A program made the position numbers and the translations under genes. The notes below the pieces were generated by a model. It was not told the origin of the DNA. It searched no databases and saw only the letters and a program-made list of their open reading frames with translations. A DNA stretch of 64,000 nucleotides from Roseovarius aestuarii. GTDB taxonomy: Bacteria; Pseudomonadota; Alphaproteobacteria; Rhodobacterales; Rhodobacteraceae. Within the stretch, counting starts at the first letter, position 1, and every line of letters starts with the position of its first letter. Location of the stretch: NCBI RefSeq assembly GCF_019966515.1, contig NZ_JAIMIB010000012.1, forward strand, positions 81,329-145,328, in the 5' to 3' direction. Positions 20,730-30,177 of the stretch are shown here, in pieces.

Positions 20730-21452
20730 TCAGACCTCGCCACCAAGATACGCTGCCTTGATCCGATCATCGTTCAGCAGCTCTTTGGAGTTGCCCTCGA
20801 TCACCACATTCCCGGTCGCCATGGCATAGGCGCGGTGAGAAATACTCAGCGCCATCCGCGAGTTCTGTTCGACCAGCAATACCGACACGCCTTCGTCGCG
20901 ATTAATGGCGACGATCGAACGGGCAATGTCTTGCACCAGTTTTGGCGCGATCCCCAGGCTGGGTTCATCCAGCAGCAACAGCTTGGGCTTGGCCATCAGG
21001 GCGCGGCCGATCACCATCATTTGCTGCTCCCCGCCTGACAGTGTTCCAGCCGCCTGACCGTACCGTTCTTTAAGACGCGGGAAACGGGACAGTATGCTGT
21101 CGAGGGTCGTCTGAATGGCCGCCTTGTGGGTGCGGGTGAAGGCTCCCATCATCAGGTTGTCTTTAACGGACATGAACGGAAAGACGCGGCGGCCCTCGGG
21201 TACCATCGCGATCCCGCGTTTGACAATGCTTGACGGGTCGGTGCCATCGACCCGTTCCCCTTCGAATGTCACCGATCCCTTGACCGGTCTTGCCAGACCG
21301 GTAATGGCGCGCAGGATGGACGATTTTCCCGCACCATTTGCGCCGATCAGGGCGACGGTTTCCCCTTGGTTGACGCACAGCGAAACACCTTTCAGTGCGT
21401 AGACATGGTCGTAGTAAAGTTCGACGTCTTTGAAATCCAACATGGCTGTCAT
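20730..21452 (-). CDS. livF: branched-chain-type ABC transporter ATP-binding protein LivF
   Basis: A 240-aa ATPase of the LivF class. It has Walker A GANGAGKSS, the signature LSGGEQQMMVIGRALMAKPKLLLLDEPS joining the C-loop and Walker B, and LLVEQNSRMALSISHRAYAM as H-loop region. It pairs with LivG to drive the LivH-LivM permease. A downstream in-frame ATG at 21443 (MLDFKDV) is also possible. It lies 3 bp after livG and 6 bp before the racemase gene on the minus strand. Confidence 0.92.
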   Translation of the reverse strand: MTAMLDFKDVELYYDHVYALKGVSLCVNQGETVALIGANGAGKSSILRAITGLARPVKGSVTFEGERVDGTDPSSIVKRGIAMVPEGRRVFPFMSVKDNLMMGAFTRTHKAAIQTTLDSILSRFPRLKERYGQAAGTLSGGEQQMMVIGRALMAKPKLLLLDEPSLGIAPKLVQDIARSIVAINRDEGVSVLLVEQNSRMALSISHRAYAMATGNVVIEGNSKELLNDDRIKAAYLGGEV

Positions 21453-21455
21453 GGT

Positions 21456-22238
21456 CTACATCCCGATCTCGTCGTCGGCGCTGCCCAGATAGGCCTCGAT
21501 GACTTTTTCGTTGTTCTGGATTTCAGACGGCGTGCCTTCGGCGATTTTTTCCCCAAAGTTCAGCACGACAATCCTGTCGGAAATGTTCATGACCGCGGGC
21601 ATATCGTGTTCGACCAGCATGACGGTCACGCCGCGTTCGTCGCGCACTGATCGCACCAGATCGACCATATTCATGGTCTCATCGTGGTTCATGCCGGCGA
21701 AGGGTTCGTCCAGCAGCAGCACCTTTGGGCCGGTCGCCAACCCGATCGCGATGCCAAGCGCGCGCAGATTGCCCTGCGGCAGATTGCTGGCCAATTCATC
21801 GGCAATCTCGGACATGCCCAGAAATTCCAGCAACTCATCAGCATATCGACCAAAGGCTGCAACGTCTTTTATTGCGGTTTTTGACCCCCAGAAATATCCG
21901 GCAAGAGAGGCCTTCGCCCGCAGGTGTTGGGCCACGACAACGCTTTCACGCACGGTCATGCTTTTGAAGATCGTGGTCTCCTGAAACGTGCGGACGATGC
22001 CTTTGCGCGCCACGATATGTGGCTTCAGATTGGAAATACGTTCGCCGCGATAAAGCACTTCACCCGAAGTGGTCGGCGTGAAAGAGGAGATCATCTTGAA
22101 CAGCGTCGATTTCCCCGCCCCGTTGGGACCAATTACGGACAGGATTTCATTTTCGGCCACGTCAAAGCTGACATCATTATTCGCGATAAGGCCGCCATAT
22201 TTTTTGGTGACATTCTTGACCTGAAGAAGCGCGCTCAT
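21456..22238 (-). CDS. livG: branched-chain-type ABC transporter ATP-binding protein LivG
   Basis: A 260-aa ATPase of the LivG class. It has Walker A GPNGAGKST, the long LivG-type insertion after the Q-loop (VRTFQETTIFKSMTV), the signature LPQGNLRALGIAIGLATGPKVLLLDEP with a divergent NLPQG C-loop, and the GMNHDE D-loop characteristic of LivG. The start overlaps the livM stop by ATGA. It works with LivF as a heterodimer on the cytoplasmic face of the importer. Confidence 0.92.
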   Translation of the reverse strand: MSALLQVKNVTKKYGGLIANNDVSFDVAENEILSVIGPNGAGKSTLFKMISSFTPTTSGEVLYRGERISNLKPHIVARKGIVRTFQETTIFKSMTVRESVVVAQHLRAKASLAGYFWGSKTAIKDVAAFGRYADELLEFLGMSEIADELASNLPQGNLRALGIAIGLATGPKVLLLDEPFAGMNHDETMNMVDLVRSVRDERGVTVMLVEHDMPAVMNISDRIVVLNFGEKIAEGTPSEIQNNEKVIEAYLGSADDEIGM

Positions 22239-23212
22239 TTCCTGCCCCCTTTACCAAGACGAACGCTGAGTAGTCCGTTGGGAAGGAAGCGGATCACACC
22301 GATGAGGATGATCGCATAAACCAGCATCTGGTATTTGCCGAGTTCGAACAGAAGGTCCCACCCGAAGTAGAGCACGAGCGTACCAAGCATCGGCCCGAAG
22401 ACGTAACCCAACCCGCCAAGAAAGCAGTTCAGCATGAAGTTCACCGAATCCGCGACCTGAAAGCTGGAGGGGTAGACCGATTGCGCGATGGATCCGAACA
22501 TGGCGCCCCCGATACCGCCGAAAAAGCTGGAAATCGAGAATATGACGATGCGGATGTAAGCGATATTCACGCCGATGGAACTGGCAAGCTCTTCGTTCTG
22601 TTGCATCGAACGACAAAGATGCCCAAGACGGGAATTAACCAGCCGGTAAAGCGCGGCATAGGTCACGACCATCAGGATGCAGGCCGTGTAGTAAAAGGCC
22701 AACTTGGTATTCGCCATCGCCGCGAAATCAGGGAGCAGCGGAATGCCGAACACAGACGCGCCCGATGGCAAGGGGATGTTTGAAATACCTTTTGCGCCGT
22801 TGGTGATGGGAAGGGCAAGCGCCGTCAATGTCACGACCTGGGTCAACACCAGTGTGATCATTGCGAAATACACGCCGCGCAACCGCAGGATTGGCAGGCC
22901 GATCAGCACCGCGACCAGCGCTGCAAAGAGCCCCGCAGCGGGCAGCGATATCCAGAAGGACCAGCCTGCTTTGACTACCAGAATGGCTGAAACATACGCT
23001 CCGATGAGCGCAAATGCCCCTTGGCCGATATTGATCCTGCCGATGTAAAAGGTCAGCCAGACGCCCGCGCTTGCGATGGCCAAAAGCGCCACTGATGTCA
23101 GCGTAAAGTAGAAATCCCAGCGTCCTGTCGCCCCGATGATGAGCGGCACGCCGATGAATATGGCAAAGAGGAAGATGCCGACGCCAAGTGTTTGTTTAGC
23201 GGAAATGTTCAT
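22235..23212 (-). CDS. livM: branched-chain-type ABC transporter permease LivM
   Basis: A 325-aa inner-membrane protein with about nine to ten hydrophobic segments. It includes the LivM motif GAYVSAILVVKAGWSFWISLP and the EAA-like SSFFGGIGGAMFGSIAQSVYPSSFQVADSVNFM ahead of FLGGLGYVFGPMLGT. The ATG at 23212 is preceded immediately by an in-frame GTG at 23215, and either could be used. It overlaps livG at its end and begins 7 bp after livH. The imported compound is unknown. Confidence 0.9.
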   Translation of the reverse strand: MNISAKQTLGVGIFLFAIFIGVPLIIGATGRWDFYFTLTSVALLAIASAGVWLTFYIGRINIGQGAFALIGAYVSAILVVKAGWSFWISLPAAGLFAALVAVLIGLPILRLRGVYFAMITLVLTQVVTLTALALPITNGAKGISNIPLPSGASVFGIPLLPDFAAMANTKLAFYYTACILMVVTYAALYRLVNSRLGHLCRSMQQNEELASSIGVNIAYIRIVIFSISSFFGGIGGAMFGSIAQSVYPSSFQVADSVNFMLNCFLGGLGYVFGPMLGTLVLYFGWDLLFELGKYQMLVYAIILIGVIRFLPNGLLSVRLGKGGRK

Positions 23213-23219
23213 CACAGGG

Positions 23220-24089
23220 TCAACCCCACGGCTTGCCCATCAGGCCCTGCGGCCGGATGGCGAGGAAGATCATCAGCGAGATAAAGATCAGCAGATAAGT
23301 GATGTCACCGTATTGGGAAAGCACCGCAAGGCCGATGGCCTCCATGAAGCCTAGGATTATTCCGCCCCAGATCGCACCCGAGATCACCCCGGCGCCACCA
23401 ATCATGACCATCATAAACGCCTTGATCGATGTTGGCCCGCCCATCCCGAGGTTCACCCCGGTAATCGTGACCAGCAAACCGCCAACGAGACCCGCAAGCA
23501 TCGCACCTAGCGCAAAACCTATCATGGAGTAGCGATCAACATTCACACCCATCAACTGGGCAGCAGTTCGGTCCTGTGCCAGCGCCCGCAGGGCACGGCC
23601 TGTTTTGGTGTATTGCATCAGGCCGATGAACGCGACGATAGACAGGATCGCCAGCCCGCAGATGAGTATGCGGTCATAGGGCATGATCAACCTGAAATCA
23701 TAGTTGAAGACACCGTCCACGATCTTTGGAACACCGCGTTGTTTTTCGCCGAATATGATCAGGATCAGAGCATCCAGCAGGAACGCAATACCTGCCGCCA
23801 GAAGCATGGTGCTTTCTTCGCGGGCCGATCCCTTGATCACCGGCGCGAAGAGGAACTTCTCGATCAATGCGCCAAGGATTGCCAGGGTGACACATGACAT
23901 GAAAAGCGCCAGGACAAACGGCACGCCCCATTGGCCATAGAAAGTGTAGGTGACGAAACCGCCGATCACATACATCTGCCCGTGGGCAAAGTTAAGAACG
24001 TTCATCAATGCGAAGATCAGGGTCAGGCCAAGCGCAATCATTGCGTATTGAGACCCAAGATAGACGCCATTGGCCAATATCTGTTCCAT
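23220..24089 (-). CDS. livH: branched-chain-type ABC transporter permease LivH
   Basis: A 289-aa permease with seven to eight hydrophobic segments. It starts MEQILANGVYLGSQYAMIALGLTLIFALMNVLNFAHGQMYVIGGF, which is diagnostic for LivH. The ALAQDRTAAQLMGVNVDR loop and MVMIGGAGVISGAIWGGIILGFMEAIG also fit. It follows the binding-protein gene across an 87-bp gap with two hairpins, then runs into livM 7 bp later. Confidence 0.92.
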   Translation of the reverse strand: MEQILANGVYLGSQYAMIALGLTLIFALMNVLNFAHGQMYVIGGFVTYTFYGQWGVPFVLALFMSCVTLAILGALIEKFLFAPVIKGSAREESTMLLAAGIAFLLDALILIIFGEKQRGVPKIVDGVFNYDFRLIMPYDRILICGLAILSIVAFIGLMQYTKTGRALRALAQDRTAAQLMGVNVDRYSMIGFALGAMLAGLVGGLLVTITGVNLGMGGPTSIKAFMMVMIGGAGVISGAIWGGIILGFMEAIGLAVLSQYGDITYLLIFISLMIFLAIRPQGLMGKPWG

Positions 24090-24115
24090 CTATGCCGCCT
24101 TTCGGGGAGGGGGAA

Positions 24116-24161
24116 CCCGAGCCACGAGGCTCGGGCTGCTGATGTTCAGGCAACGCCTGAA
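24116..24161 (-). promoter_or_regulatory. two intercistronic hairpins between binding-protein and permease genes
   Basis: Hairpin 1: CCCGAGCC-ACGA-GGCTCGGG (24116-24135). Hairpin 2: TTCAGGC-AAC-GCCTGAA (24145-24161). Both are perfect, and they fill the gap after the binding-protein stop and before livH. Neither is followed by a T-run on the minus strand. Such hairpins often protect the upstream mRNA, so that the binding protein is made in excess over the permease. Confidence 0.6.
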
Positions 24162-24176
24162 AACCGGTGGTTGGCT

Positions 24177-25364
24177 TTAGTCGACCTCAGCGACGAACAG
24201 CGTCTCGAAGGCGCCGTCCTGATAGACATTCACCACCAGAGGAACCGCGACCTGACGCCGCTGGCCGAAGGATGACATGCCCACATAACGCAGTTTTGCA
24301 TCACCGTTCATATAGGGGTTTGGCGCTTCAAACGTGTCCATCTTTGCCTTGAACGCATCTACGTTATCGATAGCCGAAGGATCAGCCTTGAGCGTTTCCA
24401 GGATATATTCCAGAGCGTAGACTTTGGTATTCGACTCGTCGTTATACTCGCCGAACATCTTGGTATAGCGGTCAACGAATTCGTTCATCATCGGCGAGGC
24501 CAGTTCGGGCGTGGACGCGCCACCGACTGAGATGAAACCGTTTGCCAGATCTCCGGCACCTTCAGCCAGAACACCGGCATCCTGTGCTGTCTCTGTCGAA
24601 ATCACACCTTCGAATCCCAATTCGCGTGCGGACCGGATCAACTGCGGTGCGTTCGCGGGCGAGACACCGGACAGAACAAGCAAGTCGGGCTGCGTACGCA
24701 TGATCGGTGTCAGCACCGGGGTGAAGTCCGTGGTATCAACCTGGTAGGTTACGTTTGAAGACACGACTTCTAAGCCTAAAGCTTCAGCGGCTGCCACCCC
24801 ACCGTCACGTTGGCTTAGAGGGTCGGATTCGTTGGCGGCGATGAAGGCGACGGTTTTGACACCTTTTTCCTTCATCAGATATTTGTAGATCGCGGGGCCG
24901 GACTGATAGTTGGCAACCATGCCGAGTACGGCGTTGGACGCTGGCGCCTGATAAAGCGATTTGGGAAAGGCGTAGGGGAAATACATGATGCCATTGGATT
25001 CGGCGACCGGACGGACCGCCGCCGCGCCATCATCGACATTCGGTCCGACGACATAGTGAATGCCTTCCTGGGCCATCTTTTCCATGCCCGCAATCGCACG
25101 CTTGGGGTCCTTTTGATCGTCGAAGGAAACAATCTCGATATCATAGGTGGTATCGCCGATCGTGTAGCCGCCGGTTTCGTTGATCCACGCTGCGCGGGCC
25201 TCCATCGAGCGTTGGTTGGAAATGCCCCAGGCCGCCGCCGGGCCGCTGGTCACACCAACAAAGCCGACTTTCAGAACCGGGTTTTCAGCAAAGGCTGCGC
25301 TGCCTTGGAAGGCCGTTAGGGCCGCAGCGGTCAGGGCTGCTTTCATAAGTGTTCTACGTTGCAT
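24177..25364 (-). CDS. ABC transporter substrate-binding protein, Leu/Ile/Val type
   Basis: A 395-aa periplasmic type-I binding protein with an export signal (MQRRTLMKAALTAAALTAFQGSAAFA, cut near residue 26). The mature start NPVLKVGFVGVTSGPAAAWGISN is the ligand-facing strand of the PBP1 fold. VSFDDQKDPKRAIAGMEKMAQEGIHYVVGPN follows the usual amino-acid-binding pattern. The ligand is unknown; the racemase at the end of the operon suggests a chiral nitrogenous compound. It is first in a six-gene unit. Its promoter region is shared with the divergent GntR gene and holds three phased GT-N2-AC motifs. Confidence 0.9.
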   Translation of the reverse strand: MQRRTLMKAALTAAALTAFQGSAAFAENPVLKVGFVGVTSGPAAAWGISNQRSMEARAAWINETGGYTIGDTTYDIEIVSFDDQKDPKRAIAGMEKMAQEGIHYVVGPNVDDGAAAVRPVAESNGIMYFPYAFPKSLYQAPASNAVLGMVANYQSGPAIYKYLMKEKGVKTVAFIAANESDPLSQRDGGVAAAEALGLEVVSSNVTYQVDTTDFTPVLTPIMRTQPDLLVLSGVSPANAPQLIRSARELGFEGVISTETAQDAGVLAEGAGDLANGFISVGGASTPELASPMMNEFVDRYTKMFGEYNDESNTKVYALEYILETLKADPSAIDNVDAFKAKMDTFEAPNPYMNGDAKLRYVGMSSFGQRRQVAVPLVVNVYQDGAFETLFVAEVD

Positions 25365-25459
25365 TCTTAACTCCCGTTGAAATCAATTTCGACGCCTTGA
25401 GCGCCATTCTTGGCCGGCAGTTAGATGGGAATTCCATTCATGCCGCAGATCAATTTCAC

Positions 25460-25497
25460 GATTGTTAACAATCTTTGTCAACATATTTAGTCGACAA
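25460..25497. promoter_or_regulatory. three phased GT-N2-AC motifs, candidate GntR operator
   Basis: TTGTTAACAA (25462-25471, within the 14-bp palindrome GATTGTTAACAATC), TTGTCAACAT (25475-25484) and TAGTCGACAA (25488-25497). Their centres lie exactly 13 bp apart. Each matches the general GntR half-site form GT-N-AC. They stand ~95-135 bp upstream of the ABC binding-protein gene and ~45-85 bp upstream of the GntR gene, so they could repress both divergent promoters. Binding is inferred. Confidence 0.7.
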
Positions 25498-25543
25498 ACT
25501 CTGATGCTTGGTTTTACATTGACAGGAGTTTAGGCAATGTCAG

Positions 25544-26305
25544 ATGGCACAGGCCGCGAAATCAACAACTCTCGGAATCCACATGGCGCCCCTCAATCCT
25601 CGGCTAAACAGCCAAGATGAAACGGATACTCAACCGGAACCCGATGAAAATTTCATCGTCGAGCGCATCTACAAGGCCGTCATGGAGCAGCGCCTGGCGC
25701 CTAATACGAAGCTGAGCGAAGCCCGCCTGTGCGAGATATTCGGCGTCGGTCGAATGCGTGTCCGGCGGGCGCTGTTGCTGCTTTCAAGCCAGGGAATCAT
25801 CGAATTGCAGTCGAATCGCGGGGCCTATGTCGCCTGTCCTGACAAGTCCGAAGCGAATGACGTTTTCGCGGCACGCATGCTGATCGAACCGCCGCTGGTT
25901 CGACAGTTGGCTCAAAGCTCAGGCGATATTGATCTGAGTATTCTTACCGATCACATTGCGCTGGAAGATGCCGCGCGCGAAAAGAGCGAACGTACCGAGA
26001 TCATTCGTCTGTCCGGCGAATATCACACCAAGCTCGCCCAGGCGACCGGGAACAAGTTCATCTCTCGCATGATGCGCGAGCTGGTCACACGTACGTCGTT
26101 GATTGTTGGGCTTTTCGGATCATCAGAAAATGCCAGCTGCCCTGACGACGAACACAGCAATATCCTGGAGGCCATCCAGTCGCAGAATCCGGAACGGGCC
26201 GAGCAGCTGCTGGTAGCGCACCTGGATCACATTCAAAGCGGTCTTGATATGGAGGCGCGTCAGCAACCTCAGGACGATCTGATCACTATTCTGGGATCAC
26301 CCTGA
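25544..26305 (+). CDS. GntR-family regulator (FCD subfamily)
   Basis: A 253-aa regulator. The winged helix occupies about residues 35-105 (IVERIYKAVMEQRLAPNTKLSEARLCEIFGVGRMRVRRALLLLSSQGIIELQSNRGAYVA). The rest is the helical FCD effector domain (residues ~120-235) with GEYHTKLAQATGN. It is divergent from the ABC-racemase unit and probably represses it. The start is uncertain: the AGGAG at 25524-25528 is correctly spaced for an ATG at 25537 in another frame, while the in-frame ATGs are 25544 and 25583 (see findings). It converges on the DUF4445 gene. Confidence 0.87.
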   Translation: MAQAAKSTTLGIHMAPLNPRLNSQDETDTQPEPDENFIVERIYKAVMEQRLAPNTKLSEARLCEIFGVGRMRVRRALLLLSSQGIIELQSNRGAYVACPDKSEANDVFAARMLIEPPLVRQLAQSSGDIDLSILTDHIALEDAAREKSERTEIIRLSGEYHTKLAQATGNKFISRMMRELVTRTSLIVGLFGSSENASCPDDEHSNILEAIQSQNPERAEQLLVAHLDHIQSGLDMEARQQPQDDLITILGSP

Positions 26306-26375
26306 GCGGGCGGACGGGCGCTGTGTGGTATCTTTTAAAAGGAGCGTTGATCCAGGCTTGGAGTGCAAGCCGTTC

Positions 26376-28430
26376 TTAACCGCGCCGCCTGCGCCTGCGA
26401 CCGCCGCCCTCTCCCTCGCCACCACCATCGCGCCCTCCGGTGTTGAAATTCACGTCCGGCAGAGTGACTACGGTCCCAAGGATGGGAAACGGCTCGACCG
26501 CGTTTGGAATATTCGAGGCGTTGACGAAATGCTCCTGAAAGCGCGGTTCAATGGCGGTCTCGATCTTATGGATGTTATGCACGGTCTGTTCGATCTCGGT
26601 GCGCGCTTCGGTATTGAGCAGAGCAATTCGTGCGCCGGTGCCTGCCGCGTTCCCGGCGCTGGTGACTTTTTCCAGCGGAGCGTCTGGGATCATGCCCAGC
26701 ACCATCGCGTGTTTCGGGCTGATATGAGCACCAAACGCCCCGGCCAGCACGATGCGGTCCACTTTATCCACGCCAAACTTGTCCATCAGCAACCGCGCAC
26801 CTGAATAGAGCGCCGCCTTGGCCATCTGGATCTCGCGGATGTCGCGATTGGTCACCGTGATCACCGGCCCGCCATCGGCGCTGCCATCCCAGACCATGTA
26901 GGAATAGGTGCGGCCATCGCGGAAACAACGATCCGTGCCGGTCTGTTCCGGGGAGCCGATCAGGCCGGGGCCGTCAAGGATGCCGTGGATACGCATCTCG
27001 GCCACCATCTCGATAATGCCCGAGCCGCAAATGCCGGTGATGCCGGTAGCGCCGGTCTGGGCCTCGAACTCTTCGTCATCAGACCAAAGGTCGCAGCCGA
27101 TGACCTTGAACCGAGCGACTTTGGTTTCGGGGTTGATTTCAACCCGCTCGATGGCGCCGGGAGCAGCGCGCTGGCCGGAACTGATCTGCGCGCCCTCGAA
27201 GGCAGGACCAGTGGGCGAAGAGCAGGCCAGCACCTTGTCCTTGTTCCCAAGCAGGATCTCGGCATTGGTGCCCACATCGACAACCAGCACCAGATCCTCG
27301 GATTTGTCCGGGGCCTCGGACAGCGCCACGGCGGCAGCGTCCGCACCGACATGACCGGCGATGCAGGGCAGGATGTAGATCCGGGCGCCGGGGTGGATTT
27401 CCAGATCCAGCTCGACCGCGCGCAGTTGCAGTGACGAGGAGGTAGCCAGCGCAAAGGGTGCCTGTCCCAGTTCGAACGGATCGACGCCCAGAAAAAGGTG
27501 ATGCATCACCGGGTTGCAGACGAAGACCGCATCGACGATCAGCGTCCGGTCGATCTCGGCCTCGGCGGCGATCTGGACAAAAAGCGCGTTCATGCCGTCG
27601 CGCACGGCACGGGTCATCTCGGTTGCACCGTCCTTGTTCATCATCGAATAGCTGACCCGGCTCATCAGGTCTTCACCGAAGCGGATCTGCGGGTTCATGA
27701 TGCCCGACGAGGCTACGACCTCGCCACTGGCCAGATCGCAGAGATGCGCGGCAATGGTGGTGGAGCCGAGATCGACCGCGAGGCCATAAATCGTGCCCTC
27801 GTAATAGCCCGGCCAGATATGCATGATCTTGGGGGCGTGGGTGTCATCGCCATGATGGATCGCCACGGTGACTTTCCAATCGCCCTTGCGCAGGGCTGGC
27901 TGCATCATGTGCAGGATATGCAGATCGGCACGCACGCCTTCCAACTGCCACTGCTCTTTCAGCGCACGGACCAGACGTTCCAGATCGCCGGACGGCTCGT
28001 GCATGTCAGGCTCTTCCACCTCGACATAGTAAAGCCGTGTCGAGGGGTTCATGACAATATCGCGCGCCTCGGCGCGTTTGCGCACCACCTGTTTGTGGAC
28101 CTGGCTTTCGGCCGGCACGTCGATCACCACATCACCCATGACCTGCGCCTGACAGCCCAGACGGCGGCCCTTTTTCAACCCGCGCTTGTCGTCATAACGT
28201 TGTTCGACTGAATTCCATTCCGACAGGGCATCATTGGCAACGGTCACCCCGTGTTTCGAGAATTCGCCGTAGCTGGGCGTGATCTGACATTTCGAGCAGA
28301 TGCCCCGCCCGCCACAAACCGAATCCAGATCGACCCCAAGTTGGCGCGCGGCGGTCAGAACCGGCGTGCCTTTGGGGAAGTGACCGCGTTTGCCCGAGGG
28401 GGTGAAAACGACAAGGGGATCAGTGCTCAT
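26376..28430 (-). CDS. ferredoxin-ASKHA (DUF4445) corrinoid-reactivation protein
   Basis: A 684-aa RamA/RACo-type protein. The N-terminal [2Fe-2S] ferredoxin domain has C39, C45, C48 (VCGGRGICSKCQI) and C93 (RLGCQA). A linker domain follows, then an ASKHA ATPase domain (YGLAVDLGSTTIAAHLCDL, VLVVDVGTNAEILLGN, GSGIIEMVAEM, VLAGAFGAHI). Such proteins use ATP to drive reduction of inactive Co(II) corrinoid in methyltransferases. From memory, relatives in Phaeobacter support a split cobalamin-dependent methionine synthase. No methyltransferase or corrinoid protein is nearby. The C-terminus is a Gly/Arg-rich tail ending RRRRRRG. The start used is ATG 28430; the longer upstream reading lacks family similarity. 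Confidence 0.88.
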   Translation of the reverse strand: MSTDPLVVFTPSGKRGHFPKGTPVLTAARQLGVDLDSVCGGRGICSKCQITPSYGEFSKHGVTVANDALSEWNSVEQRYDDKRGLKKGRRLGCQAQVMGDVVIDVPAESQVHKQVVRKRAEARDIVMNPSTRLYYVEVEEPDMHEPSGDLERLVRALKEQWQLEGVRADLHILHMMQPALRKGDWKVTVAIHHGDDTHAPKIMHIWPGYYEGTIYGLAVDLGSTTIAAHLCDLASGEVVASSGIMNPQIRFGEDLMSRVSYSMMNKDGATEMTRAVRDGMNALFVQIAAEAEIDRTLIVDAVFVCNPVMHHLFLGVDPFELGQAPFALATSSSLQLRAVELDLEIHPGARIYILPCIAGHVGADAAAVALSEAPDKSEDLVLVVDVGTNAEILLGNKDKVLACSSPTGPAFEGAQISSGQRAAPGAIERVEINPETKVARFKVIGCDLWSDDEEFEAQTGATGITGICGSGIIEMVAEMRIHGILDGPGLIGSPEQTGTDRCFRDGRTYSYMVWDGSADGGPVITVTNRDIREIQMAKAALYSGARLLMDKFGVDKVDRIVLAGAFGAHISPKHAMVLGMIPDAPLEKVTSAGNAAGTGARIALLNTEARTEIEQTVHNIHKIETAIEPRFQEHFVNASNIPNAVEPFPILGTVVTLPDVNFNTGGRDGGGEGEGGGRRRRRRG

Positions 28431-28476
28431 CGACAGGTGCCTTTCAGCGGGTGTTTCATCCACGCGCAAAGCATAG

Positions 28477-30132
<1,656 letters not shown>

Positions 30133-30177
30133 ATCAAATAATATTAACATCGTACGACGTATCGTTAAGGTATAGAG

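Noticed and set aside
30133..30177. TTAAC...GTTAA inverted arms between guaB and the rRNA methyltransferase gene
   Set aside because: Arms are only 5 bp with a long spacer and do not fit the TTAA-N7-TTAA spacing of CtrA.
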